In this document: piece by piece, positions 1-10,385 of the stretch
How positions within the stretch are numbered: position 1 is the stretch's first letter
Layout of the letters: every line of letters starts with the position of its first letter
Source: Trachelipus rathkii
Lineage: Eukaryota; Arthropoda; Malacostraca; Isopoda; Trachelipodidae
Assembly (NCBI GenBank): GCA_015478945.1
Contig: JABUQX010078600.1
Coordinates: 7,501-28,096, forward strand
Length of the DNA: 20,596 nucleotides
Direction of reading: 5' to 3'
Notes under the pieces: generated by a model
What the model was told of the DNA's origin: nothing
The model's input: the letters and a program-made list of their open reading frames with translations, nothing else
The model's database searches: none
Made by a program: the position numbers and the translations under genes

Positions 1-256
1 CCTTATTCATTACTCATAGTGGCGAAGATTTACGAGTAATTATTTAAGAATTTGTTTCTAGTTCCCTTAACTGTTAAGTATTTTAATGTCTAAATATGAA
101 ATCTATTATTATATTACACACCTTTAAAGTTCAGATATAGCCAGAAAGAGATATGGAAAAGCAAATCTATAATTAATCTTAGTTGCAAGAATAGCACCTG
201 ATATACCTACAACTACCAGCCCCCATGCCAAGTTACACGAGCCGCCAACTGTATAG

Positions 257-464
257 ATATACATATACATATTATATATATATATAATATATAATATATA
301 TACAATTATATGAATATATAATATTCTATCTTATTTATAATATATTTGATAGTATAAATATATATTAATAATATAAGTATAACCTGAGTTCGAAGATAGA
401 GTACGATATGCGCCACGAGCGATATATATATATATATATATAATGATATATATATATATATATG
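257..464. repeat. AT dinucleotide clusters
   Basis: Imperfect (AT)n tracts lie at about 257-303 and 421-464, joined by irregular AT-rich DNA. They match the AT microsatellite class seen again at 7.2-7.8, 9.6 and 13.9-14.2 kb. The open frames across them are Ile/Tyr repeats and are not genes. Confidence 0.85.
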
Positions 465-895
465 AGCAACGTATATTCCAGGTGAAATTATGAATATAGT
501 TATGATTACCACGCTGATAGGTCTGCTAATATGAGCGTAAGGAAAATATAGTGAGGAGAACTGATATATGCATAGTATGTCGCAAGACGAGAGTTAAGTT
601 ACGGTAATGTGACTAAGGTTCCTATGGCCGTATTTACGACTCCGTCAATTTTTGGGGATTTTTTTTTGTCTTTTTTAATATTATTGTCTACTACTATGAC
701 TACCACGAAATGAATTTCAGTGGTAACGGGACATGATTCAAGTTTCGAAATCATTTAAAATAATTTGTTTAAAAAATACATTTATGTTAAATATTTTTCA
801 AAAATGAAATTCTATTGAAAAGTAGAAGACACTTACAGAAAAACCATTACATATTTGGAATCAGCGTACAAAAGCTTATTACAAAAATGTAAAAC

Positions 896-896
<1 letters not shown>

Positions 897-924
<28 letters not shown>
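897..924. repeat. A28 homopolymer
   Basis: An uninterrupted run of 28 A residues is followed by TTTTTG. More A-rich stretches follow at 1030-1080. It could be the tail of an old retroposed sequence on the plus strand, but nothing recognisable lies just upstream and no flanking duplication was seen. Confidence 0.8.
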
Positions 925-928
<4 letters not shown>

Positions 929-1701
929 TGGGAAAAAAAGGAAATATCTCGAAAAAAGTACGGACAAAGACAGGAAACAAATCAATAGATAAGTTGCTGG
1001 AAATAAGGGTATAAAGCCGATGCACAGAAATGTAAAAAAAAAAAACATGGAAAAAAGAAAGAGAAGAAGAAAAAAATGTATCAAGTGAAGCACGACCACG
1101 GAGATGACACTGAGAGAGGGGACGCGTTTAGTACGCACAATAGAGAGCATATGAGCAGGCGCGGAGGAATAGAGCCCCCGCGACATCCCAAATACCAAAG
1201 AGTCAACTTTTGATAAAATAACTTGTGGATACTTCTTTCCTCATAATATGTTTAATTATACACTAATCTGCTGTCTCCGGCAAATATTATTAAAAATATT
1301 TGAACAGATAATAATTTTCTAAATCTAATTATTATGTAAATAAATTTCGATTACCTTGGAAGCTGATGAAATCATGGATCCTTTTCTAACTATTCTGATT
1401 TGAGGAAGTTCTATGTCCAGTTGCAAAATTGCCCGAGATGGTGGCTGCAACGAAAACTCAAACAAGTAAACAAGTAAGTATTCGGAGTTCGGCTCTCGTC
1501 TTCAAAAGTTCGGCGAATTCACGCATGTGTGTATATATAGTCGCTTTTATATAAATACTATTCCTATCTATATCTATTATTTTTTATTTTTTTTTTAAAT
1601 TAAAAAGAAAAATAAATTTATTAAAACTGATTCATTTGCAAAAGTTGTTGCTTCCACTTTTGTACGAAATTTGTTAAGACTCGTCTGCTTTCTATTGGCC
1701 A

Positions 1702-2016
1702 TAAAAATACTTAGTATAAGGCCTTAAAAATGCCTAGTACAGGGCAATAAAAAATGCTTAGTGCAGGGTCGTGAAAAAGCTTATTACAGGGCCGTAAAAA
1801 ATGCTTAGTACAGGGCAGTTAATAATGCTTAGTGCAGGGCAGTTAATAATGCTTAGTGCAGGGCAGTTAATAATGCTTAGTGCAGGGCTGTTAAAAATGC
1901 TGAGTGCAGGACCGTTAAAAATGCTTAGTGCAGGGTTGTAAAAATGCTTAGTATAGGGCATTTTAAAATGCTTAGTACAGGGTATTAAAAATGCTTAGTG
2001 CAGGGCTGTAAAAATG
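1702..2016. repeat. 24-bp minisatellite, about 13 copies
   Basis: About thirteen tandem copies of a 23-25 bp unit, consensus AATGCTTAGTGCAGGGCAGT plus TAAT. Three central copies (about 1801-1880) are nearly identical, while the outer copies diverge and vary in length, as expected for an array homogenised in the middle. Because 24 is divisible by three, the minus strand is open for 67 codons (1758-1961) with an 8-residue period resembling PALSIINC. I read that open frame as a by-product of the repeat, not a gene. Confidence 0.92.
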
Positions 2017-3159
2017 TTTGCAAAGTTTACCCATAAACATAAGCACAAATGAGTTGAAATGACAAAAACAAAAATGGTTTTAGACCGTTTACGTCACGTA
2101 CGAATTTCGTGCAATTTCTTGCGACGTTTACTGACAATTAGTTTACTTTTGTTTGCAAACAATTGGAATCGGCTTTTGTAATGTTGCCCGTCGATTTGGA
2201 ATAAATAGAAATAAAAACAACAAATGGTTTATATTGTATACAAATGGATCAACTATTGTCATAGTAGAGCTATTGTGATGCCACAGTGATAGAGTTTATC
2301 GATTTGAACGAAATTAATTTATTGTCATAAGGTCTGAACCGTTCTCATAATCATAAATTTATTAAAACTGCTCTACTAAGTAATACTCACTCACATTATA
2401 TATTTGTTTGTTTATAATATTATATTAGTTTAAATATTTTGACTATATTTATAAAATATATATCACAAATTTACTACGGGAGAAGCAAGGAGTATCAAGA
2501 TTCACACAGAATTGGAGAGCAATCATTTCTACTGAGAAGTTTCATTGAGAGTATCGTATCGCTCTCTTTAGGTCTGACATTCTCAAGAAGAGTACGCTCT
2601 ACATTGATAGTACGTGAAGAAAGATAAACGAAACTCTATCCATGGATAGGAGGGAACTTGGATTAAACAGTATTCAGAAAAATTTAAATTTTGGCACTAG
2701 AGCGTTTTTAGCGGAGCGCGGCTGTACTTGGAATCTGCACAACTTTAATGTCGCATTATCACCGCTACATGGTGCCTTATCATTAATACTACTGAAAACT
2801 CTACGTAATCATATAAGTGGAGTTCTATATCATTTATTGAAGTTAGTTATCGGAGATTGTCTTACATAGTCTTGTCATAAGTTGCTCTATACAATATTAT
2901 CGGTGAGATACTCTTAGTTCTTACTGCCTATCATATCGCAAAATTTGGAGTGTTGCTTGAGATGTGGATAGAATAAAATTTAAGTGTAAATTAATAGGCA
3001 GCGTAATGACATATATAAATTTTCTAACGGGCCTTCAAAGTATAAAATGACAGAAAAGTGAAATCACTCTTATCAATAGAAGAATTTGTATTTAAAAGTA
3101 AATAGGCCCTTAGAAAAAAGAAAACGAAGATCATGGTGTATTGATCAACAAGTCTGTAT
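2017..3159. other. AT-rich DNA without a recognisable gene
   Basis: Two short plus-strand open frames (2439-2627 and 2642-2869) match no family I recognise, lack clear splice or promoter context and have unremarkable composition. No tandem repeats or terminal inverted repeats were found. Confidence 0.55.
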
Positions 3160-3590
3160 TTGTGGAAGCGTTATTTTATTGCTTATTTTTTGTTTTTTCA
3201 TAAAGATAAACTTGAAAATTATAAAAACGTTAATAAAAATGATTTAAATATATTTTGGTTGATAGCCATTTTTTTTAGCATGTTATATTTAAACTTTTTA
3301 TTAATTATTTCTTCTGTGTTCTTTGTATTATTTTTTGTATGGTAATATCTTTGTCACAACTTACCTTATTATACGTTTGTATTTTTCAATTATTTTTTTT
3401 GTATTATTCATATTTTATTATCTCATTTTTTAATACGCGTTTCTCTAAAGTTATCATTATTGTGTTTAATTTTTGTTTTTTTTTGTCGGTTTTTTATTTT
3501 TTTTTTTTTTTGTTGGTTTTTTTTTTTGTTTTTTTTTGGTTTAGACCCTTGTTTCATTTCATACTTATTTTGTCATTGAATTTTTTGTAG
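3160..3590 (+). repeat. T-rich low-complexity tract
   Basis: An extended T-rich stretch on the plus strand, densest at 3476-3540 where runs of 6-14 T are broken by single or double G. It ends in TTTTTTGTAG, which resembles a polypyrimidine tract plus a 3' splice site. The open frames in it encode Phe-rich low-complexity peptides and are not genes. Confidence 0.75.
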
Positions 3591-3684
3591 ATTCTCGGTA
3601 TCGAGGTGGAATGGTCTAGGGCTGATCAATTTAGTCAACCTCTACGAGAGGCCAGGTCTTGGTGTAGGACCTTCCATGTTTCAG
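3591..3684 (+). other. candidate internal exon or structured RNA island
   Basis: This 94-bp block is clearly less AT-rich than its surroundings. It is preceded by a long T-rich tract ending in TAG and followed by GTATTG, so it has the shape of an internal exon. Two of three plus frames are open throughout: one starts ILGIEVEWSRADQF, the other contains RWNGLGLINLVNLYERPG. It also holds two adjacent hairpins: CCTCT-ACG-AGAGG at 3639-3651, and a 7-bp stem (one G-U pair) at 3654-3672 with AGGTC pairing GACCT. I recognise neither a protein family nor an RNA family. Exon, structured RNA or repeat fragment all remain possible. Confidence 0.25.
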
Positions 3685-4046
3685 GTATTGCAATAAGGTT
3701 GTTTAATATACGACCAGTAAATTCGTTATTTTACTGTAGTTATAACAAAATCACTCATAATTTAACCTGAAGACTATAAGGGGCCTATGAATCTATTCGT
3801 TTGTTCGAGATCTAAGCCTATATGGATTTGATGAAATGCAGTAACCTATGACGTAACTTAGGATGGATCTCTATTGTGTTCGAAACATAAACCTCCAGAC
3901 CTAATTGCATGAATTTCGAGCCCATTATCTATATAGGTTATTAATATATTAATTATTTTATAGTAATAAGATTATATATATATATTAGTATAGTAGGATA
4001 TATATGTATATTAATATATAATATATGCCGTGATATTATTTCTTAA
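3685..4046. other. AT-rich DNA, no gene seen
   Basis: No open frame, repeat array or splice-flanked block stands out. The segment ends in imperfect AT dinucleotide DNA at about 3950-4030. Confidence 0.5.
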
Positions 4047-4086
4047 TTTTTTTTTTTTTTTTTTTTTTTTGTTTTTTTTTTTTTTT
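4047..4086. repeat. T24-G-T15 homopolymer tract
   Basis: Twenty-four T residues (4047-4070), one G, then fifteen T residues (4072-4086), followed by more T-rich DNA to about 4170. Its length is likely to vary between individuals and to be error-prone in sequencing. Confidence 0.85.
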
Positions 4087-4171
4087 ATGTTATTACATTT
4101 TTATTGTATTTTTTTTTTTGTTTTGATATTATTATTTGATATTTTTATTATTTATTATGATTATTTTTTTT

Positions 4172-4625
4172 TCTGGCTCCCTTTTTGTGGCTGTTTTAAT
4201 TGTTCCTAAATAGTATTAGGGAGTAGTTGGGGGTCGGTGTTTGCTACAGCGTTTTTAATTTTTTCTTGCATTTGGTATTTGATATATAAGATATGAATGA
4301 TATAGAAAATATTAAAAATTCATCATATTGGTAGCTCACTTGCTATTATTTATCTATCTCTTCTGAGAAAATCCAATATTTCTGTTAACAGATTATAGTT
4401 ATACTTCAATTTTTTCTTATATTATTGTAGTATTTTTCTTTTTTGTTTTGAATATATATACTGCCCCCTGTGCTGTACCTAAAAGAGGGAGATTTGGGCT
4501 TGGCACAGCTTTTTTAATTTTCTTGCATGTGGAGGAAAAATATTGAAAAAAAAAAAAAAAATTTCATCATATGTGTAGCTCCACTTCTATAACACCCTTG
4601 AGAGAATCAAATTTCGTAACAATAT
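4172..4625 (+). repeat. old direct duplication, two diverged arms
   Basis: Arms at about 4172-4400 and 4457-4625 share ordered short blocks in the same orientation: CTCCCT / GCCCCC before CCTAAA, then TACAGCGTTTTTAATTTT / CACAGCTTTTTTAATTTT, CTTGCAT plus TGG, AAAATATT, TTCATCATAT, GTAGCTC, and a GAGA-AATC block. The matching order suggests an ancient duplication or two copies of one short dispersed repeat. The arms are too diverged to give exact edges, and no coding capacity is seen. Confidence 0.5.
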
Positions 4626-6697
4626 TATTATTACTCATCTATAATGTAATTCTTTTGTGAATCGTAATGTATTTTAAGACCTATATGAAAGTTTTAAAAA
4701 AATAAGCCTAATAATTTGAAAGTTTGTGATTATTGGTTTATGAAATTGAAAATCTAGCTCCAAAAAAAGGGTATTCACACAGTATCTCATCATTTTGACC
4801 ATTTCTGTACTATTCCGTTTATCCAATAACAAAACCACTGTGGATATTAAATTTAGAAAATGATAAATTGCATCTCTGATTGAACTTTGGAAAGTAGGCT
4901 ATAGAGACAGTGAAAAGCCTCATGGGATTATCAGGACTGACCCAGTAAACTGGGTAAATAAGCCTAATCGCCCAGCATGCTCATTCAAAACATATACAGT
5001 ACTCTTGGACTTGTCAATATCTTACATAGTATGCACCAACTAGGCTATTACCCAAAGCAAAAACTGTAAGGCATATGCTAGCAACACTACAAGCTTTAAT
5101 AAGTTTGTCATAATTACAACCTGCAGTTTTACCTTAATAACTAACTAAAAACCCACCAATTTGGCTGGTGGTACTCTTCCAATATATGATATTCCGTTAT
5201 TTTCATTCCAATATATGTTCTACCAGTTGCCAATGAACCATTATTTTTTGATGATCAATATTTTTTTATGATTATCAACAATTTGATTTGTATAGATAAA
5301 ATGTATTGAAATAATTTAAAAAAAAATTCAAATAATTTTGCAAAACTACATTTTTATTATGTGATACAATTAAAGTATATAGCTAATACCATTGACAATT
5401 TGCCATTCTTTTTATAGGTCACAAACGAGTAATTAATTTATCAAATATTTAAGTTCAAGCATTTTCAATATCTCTTCTTTCCTTTATAATTTTTCAATGC
5501 ATGTTTTTAAGATCTGCAGGTTTATTTCAATGAATGTAATCAGATTTTTTTATTGCATCAACCCGAATTTGATGTGATTGATAAGTCTAGGTATCCAAAA
5601 CCTGCATCCTAAAATCTTTAAAATACAAATGATGATAAAATCTCATTAGTAAATACTAAGTCAAAGTATGTATTAGAAATATTCACTAAATCTACGTCCA
5701 TATTTACCACTTCATTTTGAAACAATTTAGCTTATTTTTTTTTATTGTTATTATTAAGCTTGTTAATTTATGCTAAAGAATTGAAGATCCTTTTTGCTGT
5801 TCCAAGCTAGTTTGGTTTCTGCCTTATTCCTACATCTTAACTCATTAAGGTCACCCCTAACTCCTATAAATTTCCCTAATTCTTTGTTACCTTCGCTTGA
5901 ATACGGTATATCAAAATAAGAATATCTAGTTTTATTTTTTCAATTCCAACCCACATGTGCTAACATACTTATGATCTTTAATAGCCTATTATATTTTGTT
6001 TAAATTGCAGAATTGTGATCTTCATCTGTAACAGTTGATTTTAATTTATCATTTAAATAGGTATATTAATCATAATGGCTGTTAGAGGAAAGAAATAGCC
6101 AGTTTGCTCTATAAAAGTTCAGTTACGAAAGAACTACTTATTCCTTTTATATTTATATAACCATATTGTAAATCTTTAACAGATTTTTTGTTATGCAATA
6201 TATGTGTAGATGTAGTTTATTACAGATTAATAAATGTGGGTTGATTATTATTTTTAATAAAGTTTTATATTAATCTGATGAACAGGTTAAGAATACCCTG
6301 CTTATGTCATAGTTGGTGTGGTTTTTCAATGAAATGAGTAATGGTTGTATAATAGGAAGTACCATATTGTGAACATTTTAAAATTATGAGGAAGGTTTTC
6401 TTACAGCCATCAAAATTCTATTGAAAATTTGTATAAATGATTTAGGAGATAAAATTAAAAGGCAAAATTTTCAAATTTGTAGGTAAAAAGAATATCAAAA
6501 AGTAAGAGACTGTATGAAACCACTTAGACCTATTAAGACCACCAAAACTGTCACAGCTCCATTCCTCAGGTGCCGCTTTCTTGAGTGGCATGTCTTGGAA
6601 GCCACAGAAATGAAACCATATCGCAGTTTACTCATGTTTTCATTCAGTTCAAGTTGAAAAAGAGAACACTTAGAAAATAACTTAATTGAAATTAGGA
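4626..6697. other. AT-rich single-copy-looking DNA, no convincing gene
   Basis: About 2 kb with no tandem array and no long open frame. The only patch that stands out is about 6510-6660, which is less AT-rich and has a 47-codon ATG frame at 6514-6657 (starts MKPLRPIKTTKTV, contains RFLEWHVLEA). No splice context or family match supports it. A few acceptor-like sites, such as TTAAATTGCAG at about 6010, lead into frames that close quickly. Confidence 0.5.

Positions 6698-6763
<66 letters not shown>
6698..6763. repeat. (ATT)22 microsatellite
   Basis: A perfect ATT trinucleotide repeat of 22 units, flanked by AGGA and CATTTCC. Trinucleotide tracts of the same type recur, less perfectly, inside the LTRs at 14.5-14.7 and 20.4-20.6 kb. 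Confidence 0.95.
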
Positions 6764-6765
<2 letters not shown>

Positions 6766-7020
6766 TTTCCTGCTTTTATCCCAGCTGCTAATATGTTTGT
6801 CTAAGCAATGCTGAGCTTTTATATATAATTTATATCTCAGGCTAACTTAGTACCATCACAGAAAATTTAGAAGTCCAACATTTTTTTCTTTAATCCAGAT
6901 TATTTATGTGTGTTAGGACCAAGTAACCATCGCATAGAATCTTAACTAGTTTCAAAGCTTATTTTTTGGACAAATTAGTATTGCAAATTAGTTTCAATCA
7001 CTGAATCATTTTCATCATAT

Positions 7021-7758
<738 letters not shown>

Positions 7759-8351
7759 CAGGGTTCACACTTTCTGGAAAGGTCAGGAAAGTCAGAAAAA
7801 AAAAATTGGTCAGGAAAGTCAGGGAAACGTTTTAAGATATGCTGAAAGTCAGGGAAATTCCAAAAAAGTCAGGGAAATTTTAAAATTTCAAAACATATGA
7901 AAAGTGATCCATGGACCAAGTTGCATAGCTTTGATATATTTTTTTCCTTACTGTATAATTGTGGAATAAGAAATGTATTTGATAAGTGAATGAAAAGGAT
8001 GGGCGAGGAACGACTTCCCATAAATCTACTTCTATCCTGTTTCTTTCTATTTTTAGTTCACTATTACCTACTATTCTTCTATTCCTGTTCATGAGGTTTA
8101 AGTTCATCCTAAGTAAATGTTAGTAATTAAAATAGCTTCATCTCTGATTTCATGTATACAATCTAATTTATATCTACAAGTTCTCTTTATAGAATATTGA
8201 TTAGAGTTCTGGATTTTGTGCAGTTGAAGGTATCTATTGTATTATTTATTTATAAAATGACTTCAAACAAAAACTAACTTTTAACGACCAGTAGTTGGAC
8301 GTTAAACTGAACCCACAGTTTTATCAGTTGGTTGGGTAAAGGACCTGATAG

Positions 8352-9156
8352 TTCCAGGCATACTGTAAAATATGTAAAAGAACTTTGATCTATCTAACAT
8401 GGGGATGCCAAGCCAAAGTTTCACATTCAAGAGGGGAAACTCACTTGAATTTGATCAAAACTCAGCAGGACCAACCATCATTGAAAAACTTTTTCGTTAT
8501 GTGTTCTAATAATACAAATATTAGTGAAAGTGTGTGCACTGAAAATTATGCCATTCCATCAACTTCTAATCATACTCAACCGATTGTAAATGACCCTGAG
8601 TGTTCTATTAATAACCAACCAAAACCAGTTTATCAATCAGTTTCATCTTTTTGCATTAAAGATGATGTTTCAAGATCTGAAATACTATGGGCATTAAAGG
8701 TGGTGGATGATAAAATGTCTTTAAACTTGTGTGCAGATATAGGGGAAACATTTAAATTAATGTTTCCAGATAGGTACAGTAACTGCAGTTTTAAAATGGG
8801 ACAGATGAAGCAAACATTCTTGATTAATATGGTTTGCTCTATTTTCTGGAAAGCACAATACACTCTACTTTGCAGTGAAGCTCATTCTACCCTTGAATTA
8901 AAATTCAAAATATTTTTGGATCGTGATTGTCTTTCTAAGAGACTTAGACTTAGAGCTGCCCATAGGAGATATGAAGAACATCTCAGAGTCAAAACAGAAC
9001 CAAAAAGAAGAGAATAAAAAGGTTGAAAAAAGAAAATTATCCATACAGATCTATAAACTTGAAGAGCAGAGAAAGATGTTAAAACTGAAAGCTTTGACAG
9101 AAGAAGACGCTATAAAATCAAAAATTCAGATGCTTGAGAAGAAAAAGTTAACCTAA
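8352..9156 (+). pseudogene. transposase-like protein remnant, core missing
   Basis: The open frame follows an in-frame stop at 8349-8351 and has no good ATG. Its start resembles a degenerate BED-type zinc finger: CKIC, then QAKVSHSRGETH, a C-x2-C followed by H and H. A linker follows, then a block beginning SEILWALKVVDDK with CADIGETFKLMFPDRY. At about 8870 this passes directly into a basic helical tail (SKRLRLRAAHRRYEEH). Near 9005-9015 the reading shifts +1 into a second frame (to 9156) that is a Lys/Glu-rich coiled coil ending at a stop. Another frameshift before 8352 probably removed the start. Known hAT transposases carry a large catalytic domain with an acidic triad between such ends. 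None is visible here, so an internal deletion is inferred. Confidence 0.6.
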
Positions 9157-9245
9157 ATCTCCCCATTTAGAACTTTTGTGATCACAGTGGACGTTATTCA
9201 CCTAGGCTATTAATGTAAGCTTTTAGTTTATTTTCTTTTTGTATA

Positions 9246-9251
9246 AATAAA
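9246..9251 (+). promoter_or_regulatory. polyadenylation signal of transposon gene
   Basis: AATAAA lies about 90 bases after the stop codon at 9154-9156, in a plausible place for the 3' end of the transposon transcript. In DNA this AT-rich the motif is common, so the position is the main support. Confidence 0.45.
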
Positions 9252-9552
9252 ACTGTTTACTTTGGTAAAAAATAAAAAAGGAGTGCGTTGGACGGCTATG
9301 GGGAAGGTAGCTATAGGCTGATTACTAAAAAAAAAATAAAATATTTTTTAAAATTCATCCATGATGATGAACAGTTTCTAAAGTAAATTTTCAATAATTT
9401 AATGTATGAACTGAGTAAATAGGCTGCAATAATGATTAATAGATATTTTTATACCCAAAATAATGAACACGCTGGTCAGGGGAAAATTTGCAGATTTGGT
9501 CAGGGAAATTCAGAGATACAAATACAAAAACAGTGTGAACCCTCATTTATAT

Positions 9553-9667
<115 letters not shown>

Positions 9668-9712
9668 CTTAATTAATAATTGTTAATATGTACAGCAAAT
9701 ATTTGTTCACAG

Positions 9713-10385
9713 ATTTTTATTGAAAAATGCCTTTATACGATTTGAGTATGGAGGAAAGTGACATTTTATTTAATATTGTCATGGAAATGAATAAAAAAAA
9801 CTTAAATCCTTTTTATCATTTCATTAGAAAAAATGGTAAGTCTAGTTACTTTTGTATTACACTTTGCTACCATTTTTACTTAAATTAGTTATTAATGCTC
9901 TAAAACATACCTAGTTAGTTTTAATGGCTTTAGTCTTTGAGACTATAAATATTTAGGAAAGTTGTCACATTTTTCTGTTAGTATAAGATTTATTAAATGA
10001 GTTTATATTTATAAGCTGTAAGAGTAAAGCACAGCAGATATTTTAAATTAGTGATGAGATAACGAATCCGAAGAATTGTCAATTTTTCTGGAATCAGCAT
10101 TGGAATTGAAAAGTGAATTTTTGTTAGAATTGGAATCTTATATTATTTTGGCGTAGTATGATGAATAGAAATCTGCATCAAGAATTGGAACAATTACCAT
10201 CAGAAACTTTGAAATTGGAATCTAAATCATAAGTTATTTTGGCATTGTTCCATCACTAATATAAATGCAAATCATTAATTGTTTAGTTTATAAATACTAT
10301 GATATACTTTTCAATTTCTTTTCCTGATTTCAATTTGCTAGTGACTGAATTAGAGTTATATTATCAAATTTATCACACCGTATAA
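9713..10385 (+). other. candidate two-exon small protein gene
   Basis: A possible exon starts after an acceptor-like TTTGTTCACAG (AG at 9711-9712). It has an in-frame stop at 9721 and then an ATG at 9727 with A at -3. The frame runs 36 codons (starts MPLYDLSMEESDILF, contains NPFYHFIRKN) to a perfect donor, G|GTAAGT, at 9836. A pyrimidine-rich acceptor ending TTTGCTAG (AG at 10340-10341) keeps the frame open for 14 more codons (TELELYYQIYHTV) to a stop at 10383-10385. The predicted protein is about 50 residues with no recognised domain. The putative intron of about 506 bp contains the MITE-like element. All of this is ab initio reading, and chance agreement is quite possible. Confidence 0.22.
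10047..10260. mobile_element. MITE-like element, about 214 bp
   Basis: The ends are inverted repeats: ATTAGTGATG at 10047-10056 and CATCACTAAT at 10251-10260. If the element proper starts at TAGTGATG and ends at CATCACTA, the flanking octamers TTTTAAAT and ATATAAAT agree at 6 of 8 positions, which fits a decayed 8-bp target-site duplication as made by hAT elements. The interior has repeated GAATTGGAAT motifs (for example near 10098, 10127, 10180 and 10211) and no coding capacity. The family is unassigned. Confidence 0.5.

Larger units (their letters stand above)
1..1701. other. AT-rich DNA without a recognisable gene
   Basis: Reading all frames shows only short, low-complexity open stretches. 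The longest, on the minus strand at 833-1198, is poly-Phe/Leu caused by A-rich runs. Two AT dinucleotide clusters, an A28 run and a less AT-rich patch at about 1090-1200 are the only structure. A short open stretch before a consensus donor (GTAAGT at 1474) is too short to call an exon. Confidence 0.6.
7759..9544 (+). mobile_element. hAT-like DNA transposon, non-autonomous remnant
   Basis: The element is bounded by matching terminal inverted repeats: AGGGTTCACACT at 7760-7771, and its exact reverse complement AGTGTGAACCCT at 9532-9543. GTCAGGGAAA-like motifs recur just inside the left end (about 7781, 7810, 7848, 7867) and the right end (about 9475, 9498), all on the same strand. The element carries a damaged transposase-like frame and an AATAAA. 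It sits inside an AT dinucleotide tract, so a target-site duplication cannot be recognised. Assignment to hAT rests on the CAGGG-type left end and on a protein resembling hAT-associated proteins. Another TIR superfamily is possible. Confidence 0.78.

Noticed and set aside
833..1198. Minus-strand open frame with poly-Phe/Leu
   Set aside because: Produced by A-rich homopolymers. No family match, splice context or promoter.
1438..1473. Short ATG frame (MVAATKTQTSKQ) before a GTAAGT donor
   Set aside because: Only 12 codons. The donor hexamer occurs several times by chance per 20 kb, and no partner exon was found.
2642..2869. Plus-strand 75-codon frame beginning MDRREL
   Set aside because: No recognised family and no gene context. 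The length is possible by chance, and the nearby CTATCCATGGATAG palindrome (2636-2649) is about as frequent as chance predicts.
4940..4955. ACCCAGT-AA-ACTGGGT hairpin
   Set aside because: A 7-bp stem with a 2-base loop is expected about once in a window of this size.
6514..6657. 47-codon ATG frame in a less AT-rich patch
   Set aside because: No splice sites, family match or regulatory context. Kept only as a note in the region entry.
7880..8107. Minus-strand 75-codon frame inside the transposon
   Set aside because: Opposite to the transposase-like gene, with no family resemblance.
8633..8863. Minus-strand frame opposite the transposase-like gene
   Set aside because: Mirror of the plus-strand coding sequence.
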